A DNA stretch of 64,000 nucleotides. Origin: Pseudomonas sp. FP2309. Lineage in GTDB: Bacteria > Pseudomonadota > Gammaproteobacteria > Pseudomonadales > Pseudomonadaceae. The position numbers and the translations under genes were made by a program. Shown here piece after piece: positions 37,768 through 46,103 of the stretch (position 1 is the first letter of the stretch; each line of letters opens with the position of its first letter). The stretch lies in the NCBI RefSeq assembly GCF_030687575.1, contig NZ_CP117439.1, positions 3,649,501 through 3,713,500 of the forward strand, written 5' to 3'. The notes below the pieces were generated by a model. That model made no database searches and was not told the DNA's origin. It was given only the letters and a program-made list of their open reading frames with translations.

Positions 37768-40700
37768 ATGCGCAACCCCGTTGATCCCGTGCCACCCCTG
37801 CCGCGCATCTACGCCCTGGATCCCCAAGCGGCCGAGCAAAGCTGGGACAGCGCCCCGCAATTGCTGGCGGCCCTCTATGCCGCTCGGCTGGGCGCATGGT
37901 CCTGGGAAATCGACACCGGCAGAATCAGTTGGTCCCGGGGCACCCAGGCGCTGTTTGGGTTTGACCCACGCCAACCGCTGCCCAAGGACCTGGATTACCT
38001 TGACCTGCTGGCGTCCAGCGATCGCGGGAAGGTTGTACGCGCCTTTCACGCGGTATTGGCAGGCGAGCCGTTCGAGCAGGCCATGCATCACCGTATCCAG
38101 TGGCCCGATGGCAGCTTTCACTGGCTGGAGATCAATGGCAGCCTGCTGCCGGACAAGACCGGTCGGCGCCGGATGATCGGGGTCATCCGCGAAATCACCC
38201 ACCAGCGCGAACGGGAAAGCGCCCTCAGTCACTCCGAAAAACGCTTCGCTACGCTGTTTCACCTGTGCCCGAACATGGTGTTGCTCACACGTCAGTCGGA
38301 CGGCCTGATCAGTGAAGCCAACCAGTATTTCGAGATGCTGTTCGGCTGGCCGCTCGCCAATGTGATCGGCCGTACCACCCTGGAATTGGGCCTGTGGCGT
38401 CACCCCGAGCAGCGCGCGCAGCTAGTCAAGGCCACCCAACGCAAGGGCGAGCCGATCAGCATGGAAGTGCAGTTTTGCGCCAGCAACGGCCAGATCCACG
38501 ATGGCACGCTCAGCGCACAAAAGGTCGAGCTGGAGGGCGAGGCGTACCTGATCAGCACATTTCTCGACACCACCGAACGCAAAAATGCCGAGCAGGCACT
38601 CAAGGACAGCCAGGAACGCCTGGACCTGGCCCTGGACTCGGCGCAACTGGGCACCTGGGACTGGCACATCCCCAGCGGCATGCTCTACGGCTCGGCGCGC
38701 GCCGCCCAGTTGCACGGCCTGCCGCCCGAACCGTTCCATGAATCCTTCGAGGCGTTTTTCGAGGGCATGCCTGATGAAGAACGCGAGAGCATGCGCAATG
38801 CCTACCGCACGCTGCGCGAAGGCCCAGCCGGTAATTATCAACTGACCTACCGTGTGCCCATGGAAGACGGCACCTCGCGCTACCTCGAAAGCCGCGCCCG
38901 CCTTTACCGCGACGAGAAAGGCGCGCCGCTGCGGATGGCCGGCACCCTGCTGGATATCACCGACCAGGTGGAGCGCGAACAACGCCTGAGCGCCTCCGAA
39001 GAAAAATTCGCCAGCCTGTTCCAGGCCAGCCCGGACCCGATCTGCGTCACGCGCCTGGACAGCGCTGCGTTTATCGAGATCAACCCAGCCTTTACTCAGA
39101 CCTTCGGCTGGACCGCCGCCGAAGTCATCGATAAAAGCGCCGACCAGATCGGGCTGTGGGAAGCCCCCCACCAGCGCCTGGAACGTATCGAACGGGTGAT
39201 TCGCGAACAGGCGCTGAGCAATGTGGCCGTGGTGGTGCATCACAAAAACGGTCAGAGCCTGACCTGCATGATCTCCAGTCGCTTGATCAAGGTCGGCGAC
39301 CAGCCATGCATCGTTACCACCTTGCGTGATATCACCCAGCAGCAACGCTCGGAGGCGGCACTGAAGGCCAGTGAAGAGAAGTTCGCCAAGGCCTTTCATT
39401 CCAGCCCCGACGCGATTTCCATCACCGAACGCGATACGGGCCGTTATGTGGAGGTCAATGACGGGTTCTGCCGCCTGACCGGCTACCGCGCCGAAGACGC
39501 GATCGGCCTCACCCTCTACCAGATCGGTATCTGGGCCGATGAGAACCAGCGCTCGGCGCTGTTGGCCGAGGTAACGATCAAGGGCCGCATTCATCACCTG
39601 GAAATGCTGTGGCGCAACAAGCGGGGCGAGTTGCTGGCCGTGGAAGTTTCGGTGGAGCCCATCACGCTGAATGAGACCCCGTGCCTGCTGCTGACGGCGC
39701 GGGACGTGAGCCTGCTGAAAAATGCCCAGGCGCAGATCCGTCACCTGGCCTACCACGACCCGCTGACCAACCTGCCCAACCGCGCACTGTTGATGGACCG
39801 CCTGAGCCAACAGATCGCCCTGCTCAAGCGCCATAACCTGCGGGGTGCGCTGCTGTTTCTCGACCTTGACCACTTCAAGCACATCAACGATTCCCTCGGC
39901 CATCCGGTGGGTGACACCGTGCTGAAAATCGTCACCGCGCGCCTCGAAGCCAGCGTGCGCATGGAAGACACCGTAGCGCGCCTGGGCGGCGATGAGTTTG
40001 TGGTGCTGCTCAGCGGCCTGGAGGGCACGCGCGCGCAGGTCAGCCACCAGGTGCAGGAACTGGCCGACACCTTGCGCGAATTGCTCTCGGAGCCGATGTT
40101 CCTCGATGGGCAGCGCCTGCAGGTCACGCCGAGCATCGGTGTGGCGTTGATTCCCGACCATGGCTCCACCCCGGCCGACCTGCTCAAGCGCGCCGACATC
40201 GCCCTTTACCGCGCCAAGGATTCCGGGCGCAACACCACGCAAATGTTCCACAACAGCATGCAAAGGACCGCCAGCGAGCGGCTGCGCATGGAAACCGACC
40301 TGCGCCTGGCCCTGGCGCGTGGCGAGTTCAGCGTGCATTACCAGCCCCAGGTGGATGCGCGCGGCAACAAGATCGTCGGCGCCGAGGCGCTGGTGCGCTG
40401 GCAGCACCCACAACTGGGTGCCCAGTCGCCATCCGAATTTATCAAAGTGCTGGAAGACAGCGGCCTGATCCTCGAGGTGGGCACTTGGATTCTCGATGAG
40501 GCCTGCGCCGCCTTTGAGCAGTTAATCGCCGACGGCCTGGTGGACCCGCTGAACTTCAGCCTGTGCGTGAATATCAGCCCCCGGCAATTTCGCCAGAACG
40601 ACTTCGTGGAACGGGTGGAGCACAGCCTCAAGCGGCATTCACTGCCCTTCAGCTTGCTGAAACTGGAAATCACCGAAGGCATCGTGATTCAAAACCTGGA

Positions 40701-41043
40701 CGACACCATCAATAAAATGCGCCGTTTGAAGAAGCTCGGCGTGAGCTTTGCGATGGATGACTTCGGCACCGGCTACTCGTCGCTGACCTATCTCAAGCGC
40801 CTGCCGGTGGATGCGCTGAAGATCGACCAATCATTCGTGCGCGATGCCACGCACGACCCCAACGACGCCGAAATCATCCGTGCCATTGTGGCCATGGCGC
40901 GCAGCCTGAACCTGGAAGTGATCGCCGAGGGCGTGGAGACCCTGGAACAACTGGCCTTTCTACAAAAGCTGGGGTGCCATTTATTCCAGGGGTATTTGCA
41001 TAGCCGCCCGTTGCCGATAGAGCAATTCAGACGGTTACTCTGA
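37768..41043 (+). CDS. Five-PAS GGDEF-EAL c-di-GMP protein
   Basis: A 1091-residue soluble signalling protein without membrane segments. Five PAS domains lie roughly at 25-145, 150-270, 285-410, 415-530 and 535-655 (for example FASLFQASPDPICVTRLDS and FAKAFHSSPDAISITERDT). The GGDEF domain has an intact active site (GGDEF 740-744) and the inhibitory RxxD site (RMED 731-734). The EAL domain keeps Glu873-Ala-Leu and DDFGTGYSS. Both synthesis and breakdown of c-di-GMP are therefore possible, set by signals at the PAS domains. ATG 37768 is used with AAGG upstream. It converges with the effector-like operon. Confidence 0.93.
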   Translation: MRNPVDPVPPLPRIYALDPQAAEQSWDSAPQLLAALYAARLGAWSWEIDTGRISWSRGTQALFGFDPRQPLPKDLDYLDLLASSDRGKVVRAFHAVLAGEPFEQAMHHRIQWPDGSFHWLEINGSLLPDKTGRRRMIGVIREITHQRERESALSHSEKRFATLFHLCPNMVLLTRQSDGLISEANQYFEMLFGWPLANVIGRTTLELGLWRHPEQRAQLVKATQRKGEPISMEVQFCASNGQIHDGTLSAQKVELEGEAYLISTFLDTTERKNAEQALKDSQERLDLALDSAQLGTWDWHIPSGMLYGSARAAQLHGLPPEPFHESFEAFFEGMPDEERESMRNAYRTLREGPAGNYQLTYRVPMEDGTSRYLESRARLYRDEKGAPLRMAGTLLDITDQVEREQRLSASEEKFASLFQASPDPICVTRLDSAAFIEINPAFTQTFGWTAAEVIDKSADQIGLWEAPHQRLERIERVIREQALSNVAVVVHHKNGQSLTCMISSRLIKVGDQPCIVTTLRDITQQQRSEAALKASEEKFAKAFHSSPDAISITERDTGRYVEVNDGFCRLTGYRAEDAIGLTLYQIGIWADENQRSALLAEVTIKGRIHHLEMLWRNKRGELLAVEVSVEPITLNETPCLLLTARDVSLLKNAQAQIRHLAYHDPLTNLPNRALLMDRLSQQIALLKRHNLRGALLFLDLDHFKHINDSLGHPVGDTVLKIVTARLEASVRMEDTVARLGGDEFVVLLSGLEGTRAQVSHQVQELADTLRELLSEPMFLDGQRLQVTPSIGVALIPDHGSTPADLLKRADIALYRAKDSGRNTTQMFHNSMQRTASERLRMETDLRLALARGEFSVHYQPQVDARGNKIVGAEALVRWQHPQLGAQSPSEFIKVLEDSGLILEVGTWILDEACAAFEQLIADGLVDPLNFSLCVNISPRQFRQNDFVERVEHSLKRHSLPFSLLKLEITEGIVIQNLDDTINKMRRLKKLGVSFAMDDFGTGYSSLTYLKRLPVDALKIDQSFVRDATHDPNDAEIIRAIVAMARSLNLEVIAEGVETLEQLAFLQKLGCHLFQGYLHSRPLPIEQFRRLL

Positions 41044-41100
41044 AGCGTCGCGCTAAAGCCAATGCCGGTTTTTGCGCCTGACGGCCAAGCGAACCATTGG

Positions 41101-42291
41101 TCAACGGGACGGCGTATTGACCACCTGCCAAGGTACCGATTGCTCCTCGGCCAGCTCCTTTACGGCGCTTTCACGCATGTAGCCGTACACCCCAAGACGC
41201 CGAAGCGCTTGCCCTGGGTCCTTGCCGTCATTCAGCGTTTGCAGGGCAGCCCCATAACTCTTCGCCACACGAACGTCGTTGCTCTCCAATTGCGCGCGCT
41301 TGGCGCTGACGGCGTACAGAAAGTTGGCGTAATTCAACAACCGTGGGTCACTGCCATAAAAATTCGAGGCCGCGGCGGCCTGACGAATGTGCTCATGGGT
41401 CAACTCCAGCCTGAAAGAATCCCTCATGACGATAACGAAGCCGTCCGAGGCGACTTGAACCTGCTTATAGATCCCTTGGGGATCCTTCCAGAACCGAAGG
41501 ATGGCGGCCTTGATCGCGCAGACCGTGACACCATTGCCTTCCACGCGTTGATAAAAGCCACTCCAGATCCGCGCCGGCGTGGCGCTGCGGGCTGCATCGA
41601 CGGCATGCCCGGCCTCCTCGCCGGCCATGGGGTGGTCGCCGGCAAGTACGTATCCGTATCGCCCATCCGCCTTGTGGCGCTCGCCATACAAATGGTTCAT
41701 CCCGTCCATGACCAGGGCCGAGCCACGGTGATGGGTGCCGACGACGCCTATCGCCCCGTCTGCGGTCATTTTTTCCGACGACACAAATTGAGCGAGACCG
41801 AATACACCCATCCCCTGCAGACATCGCTGAGTCGTCTCGCCCTCAAGGGTGTTTGCCAGGGCCGCCTCGAAACCGCCGTACCCTCCGGTTAATTGTTTGC
41901 GGCTCACAAAGGCGGCAAACATGAAATTCGCATCCTTTACTGCGCCTGAATCAACGCCGTAAAAACGCGAAGCCTCGGCCGCCTGCTGCAGCGCCTGGCC
42001 GGTCAGTTGAACCTCGAAAGCATCCTTCATGGTGATTCGGTAGCCATCACCGACACAGACCAACGCCTTGAACATTCCCGCCGGATGCTGACCAAAGGTC
42101 ATCATCATCAATTTGATCACTGCCGCATGGGTGCTGCAGTCGAAGGCCTGGGCAAACCGGCGTTGCGGCACGTCGAAAGCCTGCAGGATATCCACTGGCT
42201 TTTCCCCCACACCCTTTGAAGAGAGCATCGCAAACGCTGCGCTTTGCCCTTTTTCCGGTATACCCGGACGCACACCCGCAGAGCTCTTCAT
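41101..42291 (-). CDS. Unrecognised protein with two Cys/His-domain copies, candidate type III effector
   Basis: A 396-residue protein with no family that I recognise. It contains two copies of the domain found in the gene upstream. Copy A (about 46-205) keeps a Cys (DCSTHAAVIK, Cys52) and ends in THHRGSALVMDGMNHLYG, where the expected His aligns with Gly191-area residues and two His lie just before. Copy B (about 241-388) matches better (IWSGFYQ...GNGVTVCAIKAA...FYGSDP...FLYAVSAKRAQLE) but has Gly254 where the Cys should be and stops before the His strand. The N-terminus MKSSAGVRPGIPEK lacks acidic residues for 12 positions, as in type III effectors. GAGGG precedes the ATG; it follows its partner by 48 bases. 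Confidence 0.7.
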   Translation of the reverse strand: MKSSAGVRPGIPEKGQSAAFAMLSSKGVGEKPVDILQAFDVPQRRFAQAFDCSTHAAVIKLMMMTFGQHPAGMFKALVCVGDGYRITMKDAFEVQLTGQALQQAAEASRFYGVDSGAVKDANFMFAAFVSRKQLTGGYGGFEAALANTLEGETTQRCLQGMGVFGLAQFVSSEKMTADGAIGVVGTHHRGSALVMDGMNHLYGERHKADGRYGYVLAGDHPMAGEEAGHAVDAARSATPARIWSGFYQRVEGNGVTVCAIKAAILRFWKDPQGIYKQVQVASDGFVIVMRDSFRLELTHEHIRQAAAASNFYGSDPRLLNYANFLYAVSAKRAQLESNDVRVAKSYGAALQTLNDGKDPGQALRRLGVYGYMRESAVKELAEEQSVPWQVVNTPSR

Positions 42292-42339
42292 CCACTGGAT
42301 CCCTCATATTTATCGAAGCCATACTCAGCTCGCAGAGCC

Positions 42340-43278
42340 CTAGATCAGCGCTACGGCGTCACCACGGGTGGGAACAGGGCCGCGACTGCCCCACAGTTCT
42401 TCGCGACCATTGATGACCGCAACTGAATGCCCGGTGCGATTGCACATCCCCAACTGACCGCGAGCGAGTTGCCCCACGGACACACGCTTCATGTGCTGCC
42501 TCAGCCCGAGCCGCACAAAACCCTCCCCGGGCCCATACTCGTCCTCACCATCGTTCAAGCTGCGAATGGCCGCCGCGTAGCTTCTGCCGGCCGTGCGATC
42601 GTTGTTTTCCATCTGCGCGCGCTTGGCGCTGACGGCGAAGAGAAATCGCGCATCCTTGAGCATGCCTTTGTCCGGGCCGTAGAACCGTGCGCCGCGCGCG
42701 CCTTCGGCCAGTTCATGCGCGCTCAGCGTAAGTTGAAAGCCATCACGCATGACCACGTGATAGTCATTACCCATTGTGTGCACCTGTTTGAAAATATCCG
42801 TGGGGCTTTGGCCAAATCGATACATTGCTGCCTTGATGGCCGAAACCGTCACGCAATTACCATCAGGCCCTTGGCGAAAGCCGCTCCAGATACTGGCCGG
42901 CTTTTCACCCCGCCTCTTGCCCGAGAGGCCGGGGATGTCCACCGCCTGGCCCGGCACAGGTGCGTTCGGCACCGGTGCAGGTGTCACTGCGGGCGACGGC
43001 GCGCTATCGGGCATTGCAGGATCTGTTTCAGGAGAGACCAACCCCAACAACCGAGTGAAAAATGACGTGAACAAGGCGATCAAAGCACTGACCCCGGCCA
43101 TGCCTGAGGCTTTGCCAGCGCCCTCAGCAGTTGATCGATAAGCGACAGAACTTGAAGCGTCCCGAGCTTCGGAACTTAATGTGGCGCACGTTTCATTACT
43201 GGCAGCCAATGGGCCAGCGTTCAGCACATGCGATACATTAACAATGCGGGCAATATTATTGATTGAATAGCTCGACAT
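42340..43278 (-). CDS. Unrecognised protein with intact Cys/His/Asn domain, candidate type III effector
   Basis: A 312-residue protein. ATG 43278 is chosen because GGAG lies eight bases upstream. N-terminus MSSYSINNIARIVNVSHV is Ser/Asn-rich with no acidic residue before 29, as in type III secretion signals. A hydrophobic helix follows (about 61-81, VSALIALFTSFFTRLLGLV), then a Pro-rich linker (82-118). The C-terminal domain (about 129-300) has GNCVTVSAIKAAM (Cys142), FYGPDKG, FLFAVSAKRAQMENND and TGHSVAVINGREELWG (His284, Asn290). The Cys...His...Asn order with an HSVAVI strand resembles papain-like peptidases or acyltransferases. No named family recognised. Confidence 0.75.
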   Translation of the reverse strand: MSSYSINNIARIVNVSHVLNAGPLAASNETCATLSSEARDASSSVAYRSTAEGAGKASGMAGVSALIALFTSFFTRLLGLVSPETDPAMPDSAPSPAVTPAPVPNAPVPGQAVDIPGLSGKRRGEKPASIWSGFRQGPDGNCVTVSAIKAAMYRFGQSPTDIFKQVHTMGNDYHVVMRDGFQLTLSAHELAEGARGARFYGPDKGMLKDARFLFAVSAKRAQMENNDRTAGRSYAAAIRSLNDGEDEYGPGEGFVRLGLRQHMKRVSVGQLARGQLGMCNRTGHSVAVINGREELWGSRGPVPTRGDAVALI

Positions 43279-43288
43279 AGCATTCTCC

Positions 43289-43336
43289 AAGTGCACGCAC
43301 TTCTTCAGTTGGACGTACCGCAGAAGTGCACGCACT
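43289..43336. repeat. Direct repeat of a near-palindromic 13-mer before the Cys/His-domain gene
   Basis: AAGTGCACGCACT occurs at 43289-43301 and 43324-43336, 35 bases apart. The first copy extends to AAGTGCACGCACTT, a palindrome with a two-base centre. It abuts the ribosome site of the 312-residue protein, so it could be an operator or translational control site. Confidence 0.5.
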
Positions 43337-43386
43337 GTTCAAGACATTGAAAGAAGTCCGTTCATTTCAGAACGTTTATGCTCATC

Positions 43387-44235
43387 TCACATTGCGCGAG
43401 CGGTTGTCTTTTTAGGACGACTTCCGGCATGGCCAGGGCTGGTTATTTCAGAGGTTGGGCTGTGGCGTAACGCTGTTGGCGCGGTATCTGGCACAGCATG
43501 GGAAGTTGTCACTGACTGCACGTGGCGGTTAACTTCTAACTTCGGCTCGGTTACGGCTGCTCGCTCAGGCGTGGTGTTATCAATGGGTACATAATGACGC
43601 TGTGCAGGGCTGAAATGCCTGCCTGGCTGCGGCTCCATGCGGTTGGTCATATGCTCGATCGGCGGTGCGCTGGTGTCAGGGCAAGGGCAGCGACCCACAT
43701 TGACGTTCAAGTGCACGTTCGCCTTGGCGTCATTGATCACAGCGCGCTCGGGTTGCTGAACGTCGAAAGGCTCAACCTCCGGATGTGGAGAAAATGGCGG
43801 TATTTCATAGGGGTACCTGACGACCGCCGACCTGCCGTCATCCGGTTTTACCGAGTGTGGGTGCGTCTGCGTCGCTGGCACATCGCGCTTACTGGGTTTT
43901 GCTGCTTCCTGCGGTACGACGTTCGCCGGCTGACTTGGGGTCTGCGTCGGCACCACCGCAGCGGCGGGTGCGGCCGGTTGCTTGCCAGGCTCGGCCCGCA
44001 CTTCAAAGGCCGGACGCTTCAAAGACATCATCTCGCGCATGGCTCGGAAGACCATGTCAAGCATGTCAAATAACTTGGTAAGCGCAGCCGCAGGGTTCAT
44101 TACTTCATTGTTAAAAAACGCGGACTCAGCATGATGTTGTGACGGCGTGTGCGGCGTCGCTGGCGAAACAGTATTCTTCTCAACACGGGACGCGTCGACA
44201 GTGACGCGGGGAGTATGACTGACGGATAGAGACAT
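43387..44235 (-). CDS. Pro-rich protein, first gene behind the hrp box
   Basis: A 282-residue protein without a recognised family. AAGGA nine bases before ATG 44235 supports the start. MSLSVSHTPRVTV is Ser/Thr/Val-rich with no acidic residue before 14. An amphipathic helical stretch lies at about 49-71 (ALTKLFDMLDMVFRAMREMM), and most of the remainder is Pro/Ala/Thr/His-rich and probably disordered. A Cys pair (RCPCPD, 183-185) and several His are present. It could be a type III substrate, a harpin-like accessory or an effector partner. Low-complexity composition limits any prediction. Confidence 0.65.
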   Translation of the reverse strand: MSLSVSHTPRVTVDASRVEKNTVSPATPHTPSQHHAESAFFNNEVMNPAAALTKLFDMLDMVFRAMREMMSLKRPAFEVRAEPGKQPAAPAAAVVPTQTPSQPANVVPQEAAKPSKRDVPATQTHPHSVKPDDGRSAVVRYPYEIPPFSPHPEVEPFDVQQPERAVINDAKANVHLNVNVGRCPCPDTSAPPIEHMTNRMEPQPGRHFSPAQRHYVPIDNTTPERAAVTEPKLEVNRHVQSVTTSHAVPDTAPTALRHSPTSEITSPGHAGSRPKKTTARAM

Positions 44236-44336
44236 TAATCGTATTCCTTAGTTGAAAGTTCCTCAGCCCTGATGAGCAACCTGGGAACTTATGGATTATT
44301 CGCTGGAGGCACTTAGGCTGCTTCACAGTCATTCCA
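44236..44336 (-). promoter_or_regulatory. 5-prime leader of the effector-like operon
   Basis: About 95 bases between the presumed start site and the first ATG. AAGTTCC (44256-44262) pairs with GGAACTT (44284-44290), with an inner CTCA/TGAG stem, so the leader can fold. Relevance to expression is unknown. Confidence 0.35.
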
Positions 44337-44364
44337 TTCGTGGAGAGTTAGGCGATCGGGTTCC
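44337..44364 (-). promoter_or_regulatory. hrp box (HrpL-dependent promoter)
   Basis: On the minus strand GGAACC (44364-44359), then exactly 15 bases, then CCACGAA (44343-44337), an exact match to the hrp box consensus GGAACC-N15/16-CCACNNA recognised by the ECF sigma factor HrpL. It lies about 100 bases upstream of the first gene of the three-gene operon. No other match was found in front of the two downstream genes, so one transcript is likely. Confidence 0.8.
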
Positions 44365-44556
44365 GAAAATCGCTTTTAATATAAGGAAACCAATGTCTAT
44401 TTATCGGAAATTGCCCCTACACCTTGCACGCGAAGCGTGATGAAAGCAGGGTTTAACCTGCACAGGCGGTTACATGCACTAATACACCGCACAAGCGCAA
44501 CTAATGGACAATATTTACTCCGCTGTTTGTTGAGGTATTCGTGCTAACGCACACGC
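44365..44556. other. AT-rich intergenic region
   Basis: With the promoter and leader this forms a gap of about 370 bases between the effector-like operon and dusC. It is visibly more AT-rich than its surroundings (for example 44365-44410). No gene, repeat or RNA is recognised. Confidence 0.5.
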
Positions 44557-44586
44557 GCAAAAAAGGGCGCCGCAGCGCCCTTTTCA
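44557..44586 (-). terminator. dusC terminator (bidirectional shape)
   Basis: GGGCGC (44565-44570), four-base loop, GCGCCC (44575-44580), with an A run before and a T run after. It lies about 25 bases downstream of the dusC stop. Confidence 0.8.
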
Positions 44587-44609
44587 GGTCGGTCGAACAA
44601 ACGGTCTGC

Positions 44610-45572
44610 TCAGTGCGCCGAGACCGGGTGAACCATCCCCAACAGTCGACTGACCTGCTCAAGATCGGTCTCGCGCCGCATGGCCGTAAACAACTCCACC
44701 GCTTCCGGGTAATTGCGGGTCAGCATCGCCAGCCACTGTTTCAAGCGGCCGGGCGCCTGCTTCTCCGTCAGTTGTGCAACCGATTGGGTCCAGAACTCGT
44801 GCAGCATGGGTTGCATCTGCGCCCAAGTCATCTCCACGACTTCCTCGCCTGCACGCGCCGCGGCAATCTGGCGGGCCAGGTCCGGGCGCGCCACCAGCCC
44901 GCGACCGAGCATGATGTCTTCAGCACCGCTGACCTCGCGACAGCGCTTCCAGTCATCGACACTCCAGATGTCACCATTGGCGAAGACGGGAACCTTGACT
45001 ACGTCCTGCACGCGTGGGATCCACTCCCAATGGGCGGGCGGCTTGTAACCATCGGTCTTGGTGCGCGCGTGCACCACGATATGCGCTGCGCCGCCCTCGG
45101 CCAGGGCGGTGGCACACACCAGCGCACCGTCGGGGCTGTCGAAGCCCAGGCGCATCTTGGCGGTCACCGGAATGTGGGCGGGAACCGCACGGCGCACATG
45201 CTCAACGATCTGGTTGAGCAACTCCGGCTCCTTGAGCAGTACCGCACCGCCGCGCGACTTGTTCACGGTTTTGGCCGGGCAGCCGAAGTTGAGATCGATC
45301 ACCTGCGAACCCAGCTCGCAGGCCAACGCCGCGTTTTCCGCCAGGCACACCGGGTCGGAACCGAGCAATTGCACACGCAAAGGCACACCTGCCGCCGTGT
45401 GGGCACCGTGCAGCAACTCCGGGGCGAGCTTGTGGAAATAGGCGGGGGTGAGCAGGCGGTCGTTGACGCGAATGAACTCGGTCACGCACCAGTCGATACC
45501 GCCCACGCGGGTCAACACGTCCCGCAGGATGTTGTCGACCAACCCCTCCATGGGCGCCAAAGCAATTTGCAT
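44610..45572 (-). CDS. dusC: tRNA-dihydrouridine(16) synthase
   Basis: A 320-residue FMN-dependent enzyme that reduces uridine 16 of tRNA. The start at ATG 45572 gives [20 protein letters not shown]; a GTG at 45581 is an alternative. FMN-binding segment and catalytic Cys are in [33 protein letters not shown] and [18 protein letters not shown] are typical of DusC rather than DusA or DusB. It stands alone with its own terminator. Confidence 0.93.
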
Positions 45573-45627
45573 GGAAAACACTCAACAAAAATCGTGGCGC
45601 AGTTTACTGGGTTTCCCACAGCAACCG

Positions 45628-46062
45628 TTAACCCCCCGTCAGCGCAGGACCATATCCGTCCAGAAACTCGGCGGGCATGCGCTTGGGCTTACCGCTGGAG
45701 AGTTCAATGCACACAAAGGTGGTCTGCGCCCGTAACAGGGTCACTCCGTCGCGCGGACGGACCAGTTGGAAGCGGCGGGTCATTTTCAAACGCTGATCCC
45801 AGTCGACGATCCAGGTGCCCAGTTGCAGTTCGTCGCCTTCATAGCCTGCAGCCAGGTAGTCAATCTCATGGCGCACCACCGCCATGGCGCGATCCAGACG
45901 GCGATATTCAGTGAGGTCCAGCCCCAGGCGCTGGGAGTGACGCCAGGCGCAGCGCTCCAGCCAGGACACGTACACCGCGTTGTTGGCGTGCCCCAGGCCG
46001 TCAATGTCTTCAGGCGCGACCTGCAGATCGATGATGAACGGCGTTGCCAAATCCCAGCCCAT
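45628..46062 (-). CDS. Acyl-CoA thioesterase (4HBT/YbgC-like hotdog fold)
   Basis: A 144-residue hotdog protein. The 4HBT signature DIDGLGHANNAVYVSWLERC has the catalytic Asp at about residue 21. VRHEIDYLAAGYEGDELQLGTWI continues the fold. It should hydrolyse short acyl-CoA or related thioesters; the substrate is not readable. The next gene upstream (alpha/beta hydrolase) is 41 bases away in the same direction, so the two may be co-transcribed. Confidence 0.85.
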   Translation of the reverse strand: MGWDLATPFIIDLQVAPEDIDGLGHANNAVYVSWLERCAWRHSQRLGLDLTEYRRLDRAMAVVRHEIDYLAAGYEGDELQLGTWIVDWDQRLKMTRRFQLVRPRDGVTLLRAQTTFVCIELSSGKPKRMPAEFLDGYGPALTGG

Positions 46063-46103
46063 GCGGTGCTCCCGGTCGATTAATGTCGGCGGGCAGCAGT
46101 GTA

